Assembly: GCF_012062845.1 (NCBI RefSeq)
Contig: NZ_WWNB01000017.1
Span: 1-64,000 of the forward strand
Length of the DNA: 64,000 bases
Direction of reading: 5' to 3'
DNA from: Halomonas salinarum
GTDB lineage: Bacteria; Pseudomonadota; Gammaproteobacteria; Pseudomonadales; Halomonadaceae
The position numbers and the translations under genes are program-made. Positions 1 through 7,978 of this stretch are shown here, in pieces. The notes below the pieces were generated by a model, which saw only the letters and a list, made by a program, of their open reading frames with translations, was not told where the DNA came from and made no database searches. The first letter of the stretch is position 1; each line of letters starts with the position of its first letter.

Positions 1-150
1 CACGCCAGGATGTCAACGGGAAATGGGCGAGGCCCTTGGTGGAATGCCGGTGCCTCGCACATGAATCAGGCCCTGCCGCGGAGGTGGCTTGAGCAGCAAG
101 GCCTGATCTCGGTACTTGATACGGTAAAAGGGCTTAGCCGTTCTTCATGA
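1..150 (+). CDS. Group II intron reverse transcriptase/maturase, C-terminal end (partial)
   Basis: Frame 1 is open from the first base of the window to a TGA at 148-150, giving 49 residues. It contains GRGPWWNAGASHMNQALP followed by a segment ending in LISVLDT. The GPWWN-GASHMN pattern and the closing 'GL-S-LD' are typical of the C-terminal end of group II intron maturases. The rest of the protein lies upstream of the window. The stop codon sits directly against the domain V hairpin, the usual arrangement for an intron-encoded protein whose ORF ends just before domain V. Whether the whole ORF is intact cannot be judged from here. Confidence 0.85.
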   Translation, partial: HARMSTGNGRGPWWNAGASHMNQALPRRWLEQQGLISVLDTVKGLSRSS

Positions 151-222
151 ACCGCCGTATACCGAACGGTACGTACGGTGGTGTGGGAGGGCGCCGGGGG
201 GAACCCCGGCCCCTACCCGATT
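1..222 (+). mobile_element. Group II intron, 3' part (maturase end plus domains V and VI)
   Basis: After the maturase stop the RNA strand folds as domain V. A 7-bp lower stem pairs 152-158 with 175-181, followed by a small bulge and an upper stem closed by a GAAC loop at 164-167. A second stem at about 185-217 (GGGAGGGCGCCGGGG against CCCCGGCCCCTACCC) fits domain VI, and the unpaired A in CCTACCC is the likely branch point. The intron should end near CGATT at 218-222. The catalytic strand of domain V reads ACCGCC rather than the commonest AGC. The intron is oriented rightward, against gbcA. Confidence 0.75.
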
Positions 223-465
223 GGGTTCTGCCTGATGGGTTGCTGTATCGCCACCTCATGAAGAGGCAAAGGTGGCGCTGGCGTCGTTGAGTGTGCTCAT
301 GCGCTGTCTGGAACGACCAGGGCGCTGTCACGACCAGGCGGGTGGCAATCGGCGCGACAGATTCAGCGGATAGCTCGCTACCCATTCGTAGTCGGGACGT
401 TGCCTGGAGGGCGCTTCAGATGTGTTGCAACGAGCGTGCTGGTCGCTATCTGACGCTGCAATAGA
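223..465. other. Flank (3' exon side) of the group II intron, no gene seen
   Basis: I see no convincing coding region here. An 8-bp inverted repeat (249-256 with 270-277) with a 13-base loop lies about 25 bases after the intron end and could be a weak hairpin. The small reading frames in this stretch have no ribosome binding site and no recognisable domain. Confidence 0.4.
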
Positions 466-490
466 AAGGCCCCGCTAGATGCGGGGCCTT
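466..490 (-). terminator. Hairpin terminator downstream of gbcA
   Basis: A perfect 10-bp stem, AAGGCCCCGC (466-475) and GCGGGGCCTT (481-490), encloses a 5-base loop. It lies 41 bases past the gbcA stop and is symmetric enough to act on both strands. The U-tract is short. Confidence 0.6.
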
Positions 491-531
491 GTGGGGTCTT
501 GCGGTCACTCCTTGGGAGAGTGAGGTGAGAC

Positions 532-1821
532 TCAGCTCTTGGCCGCCTTGAGGCGTGACTCGCTATGCCCCAGGTTTTCGCGCATGCGCTCGCTGTACCA
601 ATCGACGAAGTCGATGACACCGAACTCGAAGGTCTCCGAGTAGGGGCCAGGCTCATAGCTCTTGGAGTTGATGCCGCGCTGGTTTTCCTCGGCCAGACGA
701 CGGTCTTGGCTGTTGGTGGCGTCCCACACCTTGCGCATCTGCTCGGGCTGGTAGTCGACCCCTTCCACGGCGTCCTTGTGTACCAACCACTTGGTGGTCA
801 CCACCGTCTTCTGCGGGCCCAGTGGCAGCACGCGGAAGACCACGGCATGATCGCCCATGAAGTGGTTCCAGGAGTTGGGCAGGTGCAGGATACGCAGCGA
901 TCCCAGGTCGGCGCTCTCAAGGTTGCCCATCAGCTTCTGGCTGGCCCGCTTGCCGTCCATGGTCATCGACTCCGCACCGTCCAGTAGCGGGGTGCGAGTC
1001 AAACGGTTACGACGGCCGAGGCGTGTAAGCTTGAAAGGCACGCCCTGGGCTTCCCAATCGGCCTGCTTGCGTGCGACCAGTTGCTTGTAGGCCGGGGTAG
1101 CGCGGGGGTCGTCGGTGTCGTCGAACTCTTGCAGGGAGTTGAGCAGCTCCGGGTGCGCGCCATTACAGTGGTAGCACTCGCGGTTGTTCTCGATCACCAA
1201 CTTCCAGTTGCACTCTTCGATCAGGCTGGACTCCACGGCGACCTTGAGGTTCTCCATGTCGTAGGGGGCCAGATAGTGATCCAGATTCGCGACGAACTCG
1301 TCGATCTCTGGGGCTTCCTCGGCCAGGCTGATGAAGATATAGCCGCCGCCGGTGCGAACGTGAACCGGCTTGAGGCCGTGGTTCGCGAGGTCAAAGTCCT
1401 TGCCCATGTCGCTGCCGGCGAACAGCAGGCGGCCATCCAGCTCGTAGGTCCACTGGTGGTAAGGGCAGACCAGCTTGGCCACCTTGCCCTTGTCGGTGAC
1501 GCACAGGCGCGAACCGCGGTGACGGCAGACGTTATGGAAGGCGTGCACTTCGCCGTTGTTGCCACGCACGATCACGATCGGGTTGTCGCCGACATCAAGG
1601 GTCATGTAGTTACCCTTGCTGGGGATCTCGCAGGTCATGCCCGCGAATAGCCATTCCTTTTCGAAGATCTCCTGCATGTCGAGGGCGAACAGTCGCTCGT
1701 CATTGTAGAAGGGCTGGGGCAGCGAGTGTTGCGGCTGGCGATTGGCCAGCATTTCGGTGGTGGCCTCACGTGCCGGGGCCAGGGGATCATCCAGCAGGTG
1801 GAGGGAAGAAATGGAATCCAT
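532..1821 (-). CDS. gbcA: Glycine betaine monooxygenase, Rieske oxygenase subunit
   Basis: This is the terminal oxygenase that demethylates glycine betaine to dimethylglycine, releasing formaldehyde. The 429-residue product has a Rieske [2Fe-2S] motif, CRHRGSRLC with C99/H101 and CPYHQW with C119/H122. It is followed by a mononuclear-iron region with NWKLVIENNRECYHCNGAHPE. The length and the opening LxxDPLxPARxAT fit Pseudomonas GbcA. I chose the ATG at 1821 because GAGGAAA lies 5 to 8 bases before it and the product then matches the family N-terminus; ATG and TTG codons at 1836 and 1839 would add 5 or 6 residues. It is divergent from its reductase gene gbcB across 350 bases that carry a candidate operator. 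Confidence 0.93.
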   Translation of the reverse strand: MDSISSLHLLDDPLAPAREATTEMLANRQPQHSLPQPFYNDERLFALDMQEIFEKEWLFAGMTCEIPSKGNYMTLDVGDNPIVIVRGNNGEVHAFHNVCRHRGSRLCVTDKGKVAKLVCPYHQWTYELDGRLLFAGSDMGKDFDLANHGLKPVHVRTGGGYIFISLAEEAPEIDEFVANLDHYLAPYDMENLKVAVESSLIEECNWKLVIENNRECYHCNGAHPELLNSLQEFDDTDDPRATPAYKQLVARKQADWEAQGVPFKLTRLGRRNRLTRTPLLDGAESMTMDGKRASQKLMGNLESADLGSLRILHLPNSWNHFMGDHAVVFRVLPLGPQKTVVTTKWLVHKDAVEGVDYQPEQMRKVWDATNSQDRRLAEENQRGINSKSYEPGPYSETFEFGVIDFVDWYSERMRENLGHSESRLKAAKS

Positions 1822-2171
1822 GGGGCGTTTCCTCATCAAGCAGGGTCAACGTATTGGTCGACCGGACAGGCGCGGTTGGAGTTATGAGGTGTAGGGCGTG
1901 AGGCTGGGCCGTGGGGGCCCGCGCCATGGCCGAGAGTTTGGGGCGGGTTGCCGGTTGGCAGTTGTCTGCCGACGACATCTTATGGTTTCCAGGCGACGAG
2001 GCCAGGGGGTGTCAGGGCAGGCACTGGATATGATAAGCATGTGTGTGTCGTAGACAGGCAAGTGAGTAGGCTTGTCGGTGGCGCAAAATTCTATCCAGGC
2101 CTCACCGGCCAAGACCCCAGTCGCGGCACTCCCTCATTGCAGCCGCCGGCACGCTCAAGCGAGAAACCACC
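1822..2171. promoter_or_regulatory. gbcA-gbcB divergent promoter region
   Basis: This 350-base intergenic stretch must hold the promoters of both oxygenase genes. Besides the spaced repeats on the gbcA side, TGTCG-type elements occur on the gbcB side: TGTCGT at 2046-2051 and TGTCGG at 2073-2078. The latter is followed after 8 bases by AA. The 27-base spacing between these two is less regular than the 21 bases seen on the gbcA side. I could not assign -35/-10 boxes with confidence. Confidence 0.55.
1962..1998 (-). promoter_or_regulatory. Candidate GbdR/ArgR-type operator upstream of gbcA
   Basis: Read on the gbcA strand, CGTCGC-N8-CA starts at 1998 and TGTCGT-N8-AA starts at 1977. The two half-sites are direct repeats spaced exactly 21 bases, two helical turns. 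From memory, Pseudomonas ArgR, an AraC-family regulator with the same GATase1-like domain as GbdR, binds paired TGTCGC-N8-AA-N5 half-sites. The GbdR-like gene at 3623 is the obvious candidate to bind here. The assignment is inference from motif and context. Confidence 0.45.
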
Positions 2172-3278
2172 ATGTTGTCAGAATTCCTCAACCCGGTAAC
2201 CACGCAGACCTGGACCAACGGTCGTCACCAGGTGCGTTGCGTCAAGGTGATTCAAGAAACCTCGGATACGCGTACCTTCTGTTTCATGGCCGAGCAGCCG
2301 GTGATGTTCTTCTTCAAGCCGGGGCAGTTCGTGACCCTGGAGCTGGAGATCGCCGGCGAGCAGATCATGCGCTCCTATACCATCTCCAGTTCGCCATCGG
2401 TGCCCTACAGTTTTTCGATCACCGTCAAGCGCATCCCTGGGGGCAAGGTATCCAACTGGCTGCATGACAACCTGAAGGCCGGCGACAAACTGGCCGTGCA
2501 CGGGCCGGTCGGTCAGTTCAATTGCATGGACTTCCCAAGCGACAAGGTGTTGATGCTCTCTGGTGGCGTGGGCATTACCCCTCTGATGTCGATGATGCGT
2601 TGGTATTTCGATACCAATGCGGCCGTGGACGTGGAGTTCGTGCACAGCGCCCGCACGCCATCGGATATCATCTACCACCGTGAACTGGCACACATCTTTT
2701 CGCGTATCCCCGAGTTCAAGCTGCATATTGTCACCGAGCGCAGTGACGAGCTTGGCGAAGCCTGGTCGGGCTTCCGGGGCTACTTTAATCAGTCGATGAT
2801 GGAACTGATGGTGCCGGACTTCATGGAGCGGGAAATTTTCTGCTGTGGCCCGACGCCCTACATGAATGCAGTGAAGGCTCTGCTCAGGAACAATGGTTTC
2901 GACATGAGCCATTACCACGAGGAGTCTTTCGGGGCCACCCCGCTGGATGTGCAGGAAGATGTCATCGAGAACGTCGAGCAGGCCGAGGCCGAGGCCGAGG
3001 AATTCGACTCCGCCGACCTGCTCAGCGTCGAGTTCAGTTCGACCGGCAAGAGCGTGCGTATCCAGCCCGGTGAGACGGTTCACGCTGCCGCGGCCAAACT
3101 TGGGCTGCACATCCCCAAGGCCTGCGGTATGGGTATCTGCGGTACCTGCCGGGTATCGCTCAGCTCTGGCGACGTCGATATGGACCACAACGGCGGCATC
3201 ACCGAAGAAGACGTGGCCGATGGTTATATCCTCTCGTGCTGCAGCAAGCCGCGTGGCAACGTCGTAGTAGATTACTGA
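2172..3278 (+). CDS. gbcB: Glycine betaine monooxygenase, reductase subunit
   Basis: This is the electron-transfer partner of GbcA, taking electrons from NAD(P)H to the Rieske centre. The 368 residues show a ferredoxin reductase FAD domain (RSYTISSSP, about 77-85), an NAD domain (MLSGGVGITPLMSMMR and EIFCCGPTPYM) and a C-terminal plant-type [2Fe-2S] ferredoxin with CGMGICGTC and a later Cys in LSCC. This FNR-then-ferredoxin order is that of GbcB. An acidic stretch rich in Glu and Ala (about 260-278) links the reductase and ferredoxin parts. It is transcribed away from gbcA. Confidence 0.92.
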   Translation: MLSEFLNPVTTQTWTNGRHQVRCVKVIQETSDTRTFCFMAEQPVMFFFKPGQFVTLELEIAGEQIMRSYTISSSPSVPYSFSITVKRIPGGKVSNWLHDNLKAGDKLAVHGPVGQFNCMDFPSDKVLMLSGGVGITPLMSMMRWYFDTNAAVDVEFVHSARTPSDIIYHRELAHIFSRIPEFKLHIVTERSDELGEAWSGFRGYFNQSMMELMVPDFMEREIFCCGPTPYMNAVKALLRNNGFDMSHYHEESFGATPLDVQEDVIENVEQAEAEAEEFDSADLLSVEFSSTGKSVRIQPGETVHAAAAKLGLHIPKACGMGICGTCRVSLSSGDVDMDHNGGITEEDVADGYILSCCSKPRGNVVVDY

Positions 3279-3622
3279 GCAGGCCTTCAGTCGCTATTGG
3301 TCTGGCAGCGTGTCAGGCCGCGGATGTCGCTTATGCCTCCCGATATGAACGTCGGGAGGCATACATGCGATAGGGGTAATCGTTCGATCAGTGGTCGTGT
3401 TACTGCCAGATCGTTGAGCCGTATCAATAAGGTATCGTCCTAGCGCCTCGGGCCGGCAGTCTCAGCCAACAAGCTGTGGTTGCTGCCCGGGGCGCGCTAC
3501 GTTTTCGGACAGTGGCGCGGTGATACGCCTGCGTTACGCAAAGGTCTGCTCCGGATTTTGCGTTCCAAGCCGAGCTGCCGGACACTGAATGCTACGCCAT
3601 CGATAGTGAAGAGTGTCGACCC
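3279..3622. other. Intergenic region between gbcB and the GbdR-like gene
   Basis: The stretch contains the hairpin at 3332-3363 and presumably the promoter of the regulator gene. No open frame with a ribosome binding site or recognisable domain was found. Confidence 0.5.
3332..3363 (+). terminator. Perfect 12-bp hairpin after gbcB
   Basis: TATGCCTCCCGA (3332-3343) and TCGGGAGGCATA (3352-3363) pair perfectly around an 8-base loop, 54 bases after the gbcB stop. There is no U-tract on the 3' side, so it may be a stabilising 3' hairpin rather than a classical intrinsic terminator. Confidence 0.5.
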
Positions 3623-4663
3623 ATGAGTCAGTCCCGCGAAGGAGAGCCGCTGTCAGTCGGCTTCGTCCTGTTACGTCGATTCACTATTCTGCCCTTTGCG
3701 GCCTTCGTCGACTGCCTGCGCTTGGCCGCGGACGAGGGCGACCGTAGCCGTCAGCTCCGTTGCCACTGGGTCTTCATGACCAGTGCCGGGCAAGACGCCA
3801 TTTCCAGCTGTGGGGCTGCTGTCACGCCCTGTACAGCCTTCCGTGTCCCTTCAGACTTTGACTACATCGTGGTCATCGGTGGAGTTCAGGACGAGCATGA
3901 TTATGTCGACGAGACCGCGATCACCTACTTGCGCCGGGTGGCCGATGCTGGTGTGCCGCTGGTGGGGGTGTGTACCGGTGTCTTCGCACTGATTCAGGCC
4001 GGGCTGATGGATGGTCGTCGCTGCTGCGTCAGCTGGTATCACCATGGCGATCTCACGCGGCGTTTTCCTGCGATAGAGCCGGTGGCAGACCGCCTGTTCA
4101 TCGATGATGGTGACCTGCTCACGTGTGCGGGGGGGGTTGCCTCCGCCGATTTGGCCGCACACCTGGTTGAGCGCCATCTGGGCAAGGCCTGGGCCATGAA
4201 GAGCCTGCATATCATGCTCATCGACGAGGCCCGTCGCGGTGAGCACCCCCAGCCACAGCCGGTGGTCTTCGATAAGGTCGAGGATCGGCTGGTGCGCCGT
4301 GCCATCGCCATCCTGGAGCAGCACTTGGGCGAGCCTCTCAGCGTGGATGCCCTTGCCGAGCGGCTCGGCACCTCGCGACGCAATCTGGAACGGCGCTTTC
4401 GCGAGGCGTTGGGAGTGGGGCCTCGCAAGTTCGCTCGGGATTTGCGCCTGCGTTATGGCCTGTGGTTGCTACACTACACGGCGAAGAGTATTACCGAGAT
4501 CGGCGACCGCTGCGGGTTTGCCGATACTGCTCATTTCTCTCGGCATTTCCGTGACGCCTTCGGCGCTACGCCGTCGGCCATGCGCAAGTTGGCGGGGGAA
4601 GGCAATGGCGATACGGTCGATCCCTTCTTCCTGCATATCGAGGCTCGGCCGACTCGTGACTAG
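3623..4663 (+). CDS. GbdR-like AraC-family regulator with GATase1-like domain
   Basis: This is a 346-residue transcription regulator. Residues about 10-190 resemble a class I glutamine amidotransferase/DJ-1 fold, with VGVCTGVFALIQAGLMDGRR around the nucleophile-elbow position. The C-terminal 100 residues carry two AraC helix-turn-helix motifs (LSVDALAERLGTSRRNLERRF and ITEIGDRCGFADTAHFSRHF). This architecture is that of GbdR, CdhR, SouR and ArgR. Lying between gbcB and glyA-sox, it is the expected activator of betaine/dimethylglycine catabolism. It could instead be a sarcosine-sensing SouR-type paralogue; sequence alone does not separate these. Confidence 0.8.
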   Translation: MSQSREGEPLSVGFVLLRRFTILPFAAFVDCLRLAADEGDRSRQLRCHWVFMTSAGQDAISSCGAAVTPCTAFRVPSDFDYIVVIGGVQDEHDYVDETAITYLRRVADAGVPLVGVCTGVFALIQAGLMDGRRCCVSWYHHGDLTRRFPAIEPVADRLFIDDGDLLTCAGGVASADLAAHLVERHLGKAWAMKSLHIMLIDEARRGEHPQPQPVVFDKVEDRLVRRAIAILEQHLGEPLSVDALAERLGTSRRNLERRFREALGVGPRKFARDLRLRYGLWLLHYTAKSITEIGDRCGFADTAHFSRHFRDAFGATPSAMRKLAGEGNGDTVDPFFLHIEARPTRD

Positions 4664-4991
4664 AGGTGGGTGGGCGACGTGTCGAGGCGGGTGGTTGGGC
4701 GTCGGCTTTTCCCTGTGGTCGGCAAAAGATACAAAATAGGCGTAAAATATAAAATCTTTTATAAACAAGTGTTTACAGCTTTCTGTCGCGAACATTACGT
4801 GAAAGATGTCGCAAACGTTCAATCTTTTGGTGTGCAGGTTGGCTTTCAATGACACCCATAGTGAGAACGCGGCGTCCAGCGCGTGACGGCTGCCCGAAGG
4901 TTGTCTGTCGCGACGATGTTGGCGTCGTTTCCAGAATGTTGCGCGTTCTCCTTTTTTATAACGTTGTGGAGCTAATCCTCAGGGTGACGAG
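4664..4991 (+). promoter_or_regulatory. glyA-sox upstream region with TGTCGC repeats
   Basis: This 328-base gap has an AT-rich core around 4730-4770, unlike its surroundings, and probably holds the glyA promoter. TGTCGC occurs three times on the coding strand: 4784-4789, 4807-4812 (followed after 8 bases by AA) and 4906-4911. The first two are spaced 23 bases. These resemble the half-sites before gbcA and are plausible targets of the adjacent GbdR-like regulator. No gene is seen here. Confidence 0.45.
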
Positions 4992-6287
4992 ATGAACGCG
5001 AATAACCTTACAACGACTGATCCCCAGATCGCCGCCGCCATCGCCGATGAAGTGCTGCGCCAGGAAGCGCATATTGAGCTGATCGCCTCGGAGAACTACG
5101 CGAGCCCGCAGGTCATGGAAGCCCAGGGGAGCCAGCTGACCAACAAGTACGCCGAAGGCTATCCCGGCAAGCGCTACTATGGGGGCTGCGAGCACGTCGA
5201 CGTGGTCGAGCGCTTGGCCATTGAGCGTGCCTGCGCACTGTTCAGCGCCAACTATGCCAACGTCCAGCCCCATTCCGGTGCCCAGGCCAATGCCGCCGCC
5301 TTCATGGCGCTGGTATCTCCGGGTGACACCGTGCTGGGAATGAGCCTGGCCCACGGCGGCCACTTGACCCACGGCGCGGCGCCAAACTTCTCCGGCAAGA
5401 ACTACAATGCGGTGCAGTATGGCCTGAATCCGGCCACTGGCGAGATCGACTACGACGAAGTCGAGCGTCTCGCCCATGAGCATCAGCCCAAACTGATCAT
5501 CGCGGGTTTCTCGGCCTACTCCCGGGTCGTCAACTGGCGTCGCTTCCGCGATATCGCAGACGCCGTGGGCGCCTGGCTGTTGGTCGATATGGCCCATGTC
5601 GCTGGTCTGGTGGCCGCTGGACACTACCCGAGCCCGCTGCCTCATGCCCACGTGGTGACGACCACTACCCACAAGACCCTGCGCGGTCCGCGTGGTGGTC
5701 TGATTCTTTCCGCCAGTGGTGATGAGTCGCTCTACAAGAAGCTCAACGGTGCGGTCTTCCCGGGGCAGCAGGGTGGCCCGCTGATGCACGTCATCGCCGC
5801 CAAGGCGGTCGCCTTCCGTGAGGCCATGAGCCAAGACTTCGTGCGCTACCAGGCCCAGGTCATCGACAATGCCCGGGCCATGGCCAACGTCTTCCTCGAA
5901 CGAGGCTTCGACGTGGTCTCCGGAGGCACCGACGATCACCTGTTCCTGGTCTCGCTGATCAAGCAGGGTGTAACGGGCAAGGACGCGGATGCCGCTCTGG
6001 GCCGCGCCCTCATTACGGTCAACAAGAATGCCGTGCCCAATGACCCCCAGAGCCCTTTCGTGACCTCGGGCCTGCGCATTGGTACCCCGGCGGTGACAAC
6101 CCGTGGATTCGACCAGGCTGACTGCAAAGCCCTGGCTGGTTGGATCTGTGATCTGCTCGACGCTCTGGCCGAAGGTGGCGATACTACGGAGGCCGAGTCC
6201 GACGTTCGGGGCAAGGTCGCCGAGCTGTGCGCCCGCCATCCGGTCTACGGCAAAGTCGCCGAGGCTACCGAGACGTCCTACGCGTGA
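4992..6287 (+). CDS. glyA: Serine hydroxymethyltransferase
   Basis: This PLP enzyme interconverts glycine plus 5,10-methylene-THF and serine. The 431-residue product has the PLP-lysine motif [14 protein letters not shown] (Lys228) and the conserved opening [10 protein letters not shown]. It heads a tightly spaced run with soxBDAG and purU, so it is the copy that turns the glycine and C1 unit from sarcosine oxidation into serine. The start ATG follows a modest AGGGTGACGAG. The C-terminus is slightly longer than the usual 417 residues. Confidence 0.95.
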   Translation: MNANNLTTTDPQIAAAIADEVLRQEAHIELIASENYASPQVMEAQGSQLTNKYAEGYPGKRYYGGCEHVDVVERLAIERACALFSANYANVQPHSGAQANAAAFMALVSPGDTVLGMSLAHGGHLTHGAAPNFSGKNYNAVQYGLNPATGEIDYDEVERLAHEHQPKLIIAGFSAYSRVVNWRRFRDIADAVGAWLLVDMAHVAGLVAAGHYPSPLPHAHVVTTTTHKTLRGPRGGLILSASGDESLYKKLNGAVFPGQQGGPLMHVIAAKAVAFREAMSQDFVRYQAQVIDNARAMANVFLERGFDVVSGGTDDHLFLVSLIKQGVTGKDADAALGRALITVNKNAVPNDPQSPFVTSGLRIGTPAVTTRGFDQADCKALAGWICDLLDALAEGGDTTEAESDVRGKVAELCARHPVYGKVAEATETSYA

Positions 6288-6336
6288 GCCCGATCCCCGC
6301 CGGTAGGCCGGTGGGGTCCTTTGAGGAGAAAATTCC

Positions 6337-7587
6337 ATGCAACGATATTCAGGCTTCGGGCTGGTCAAGCACGCGCTGAGCCACCACGAGAACTGGCAGC
6401 GACAGTGGCGTAATCCCACGCCCAAGAAAGAGTACGACGTGATCATCGTCGGCGGCGGCGGCCATGGTCTGGCCACTGCTTACTACCTGGCCAAGGAACA
6501 CGGCATCACCAACGTCGCGGTGATCGAGAAAGGTTGGCTGGGTGGCGGTAATACAGCCCGTAACACCACCATCGTGCGTTCCAACTACCTGTGGGACGAG
6601 TCAGCGGCGCTCTACGAGCACGCCATGAAGCTGTGGGAGGGACTCTCCCAGGACATCAACTACAATGTGATGTTCTCTCAGCGTGGGGTGCTGAACGTGG
6701 GGCATACGCTCCAGGACATGCGCGACATTCAGCGCCGGGTGAACGCCAACCGCCTTAATGGCATCGACGGCGAGGTGCTCGACGCCAAGGGCGTGCAGGA
6801 TCTGGTGCCGATCATGGATTGCTCCAAGAATGCTCGCTACCCGGTGATGGGTGCCTCCTGGCAGCCGCGCGCCGGTGTGGCCCGCCATGATGCCGTGGCC
6901 TGGGGCTATGCGCGCGCCGCAGACGCCCTCGGCGTAGACCTTCTGCAGAACACCGAGGTCACCGGCTTCAAGATTCGCGATGGCCAGATCCATGGGGTTC
7001 ACACCAATCGTGGCGATATCGGCTCCAAGACCGTAGGCTGCGTTACCGCCGGTAACTCCGGGGTGATGGCGAAGATGGCAGGCATCAAGATGCCGCTGGA
7101 ATCGCACCCGCTCCAAGCGCTGGTCTCCGAGCCCATCAAGCCGATCCTCGATACCGTGGTGATGTCGAATCACGTGCACGGCTACATCAGTCAGTCCGAC
7201 AAGGGTGACCTGGTCATCGGTGCCGGTATCGATGGCTACAACGGCTATGGCCAGCGCGGCAGCTACCCGACCGTGGAGCACACCCTGCAGGCGATCGTCG
7301 AGATGTTCCCGATCTTCTCGCGGGTGCGCATGAACCGCCAATGGGGTGGCATCGTCGACACCTGTCCGGACGCTTGCCCGATCATTTCCAAGACCAAGGT
7401 CAAGGGTCTGTACTTCAACTGCGGCTGGGGCACCGGGGGCTTCAAGGCCACTCCGGGTTCGGGGAATGTGTTCGCGGCGAGCCTCGCCAAGGGCGAGATG
7501 CACCCGATCGCCGCACCTTTCTCCATCGACCGTTTCAATACTGGCGCGTTGATCGACGAGCACGGCGCCGCCGGCGTCGCCCACTGA
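6337..7587 (+). CDS. soxB: Sarcosine oxidase, beta subunit
   Basis: This is the FAD/FMN-carrying beta subunit of heterotetrameric sarcosine oxidase, which demethylates sarcosine to glycine, forms 5,10-methylene-THF when THF is present and makes hydrogen peroxide. The 416 residues show the dinucleotide-binding motif [18 protein letters not shown] (about 34-51) and the DAO-family C-terminus [13 protein letters not shown]. The start follows GAGGAG with good spacing. It is 49 bases after glyA and 22 before soxD. Confidence 0.95.
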   Translation: MQRYSGFGLVKHALSHHENWQRQWRNPTPKKEYDVIIVGGGGHGLATAYYLAKEHGITNVAVIEKGWLGGGNTARNTTIVRSNYLWDESAALYEHAMKLWEGLSQDINYNVMFSQRGVLNVGHTLQDMRDIQRRVNANRLNGIDGEVLDAKGVQDLVPIMDCSKNARYPVMGASWQPRAGVARHDAVAWGYARAADALGVDLLQNTEVTGFKIRDGQIHGVHTNRGDIGSKTVGCVTAGNSGVMAKMAGIKMPLESHPLQALVSEPIKPILDTVVMSNHVHGYISQSDKGDLVIGAGIDGYNGYGQRGSYPTVEHTLQAIVEMFPIFSRVRMNRQWGGIVDTCPDACPIISKTKVKGLYFNCGWGTGGFKATPGSGNVFAASLAKGEMHPIAAPFSIDRFNTGALIDEHGAAGVAH

Positions 7588-7609
7588 TCCACCGCAGAGG
7601 AGACCTGCC

Positions 7610-7978
7610 ATGTTCTATATACTTTGTCCCTACTGCGGTGAACACCGCGAGGAAGAGGAATTCCATCCGAAGGGCCAGGCACATATCGCTCGCCCGGAAG
7701 ACCCGGAAAACACCAGTGACGATGAATGGGGCGATTACCTGTTCTTCCGTGACAACCCGCGCGGTGTTCACCACGAGTTGTGGGTGCACGCGGTGGGCTG
7801 CCGCAAGTTCTTCAACATTACTCGCCACACCGTGACCTACGAGATCCTTGAGGTCTACAAGATGGGTGAGCAGCCTTCGATCACAGCAGAGAACTATGCT
7901 GCCCATCAAGCCGCTGCATCAGCCGATAACGAGCGCAACGCGTCTCAGGGCAAGCATCAACAAGGAGTCAGGGCATGA
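7610..7978 (+). CDS. soxD: Sarcosine oxidase, delta subunit
   Basis: This small 122-residue subunit binds zinc in heterotetrameric sarcosine oxidase. The expected ligands are visible: CPYC near the N-terminus and the H-x3-C of WVHAVGCRKF about 50 residues later. The C-terminal 25 residues are polar and low in complexity, beyond the usual 95-100 residue core. It overlaps the start of soxA by 4 bases (ATGA), so translation is probably coupled. Confidence 0.93.
   Translation: MFYILCPYCGEHREEEEFHPKGQAHIARPEDPENTSDDEWGDYLFFRDNPRGVHHELWVHAVGCRKFFNITRHTVTYEILEVYKMGEQPSITAENYAAHQAAASADNERNASQGKHQQGVRA

Noticed and set aside
4860-4990. Possible glycine riboswitch before glyA because of a CCGAAGG string
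   Set aside because: Only this short string resembles the gcvT motif; the paired GGAGAG element and aptamer stems are absent.
4956-6476. 506-codon minus-strand frame over glyA
   Set aside because: Antisense shadow of a certain gene, without a family match; the same holds for 9448-10806 over soxA and 57868-59322 over the last synthetase.
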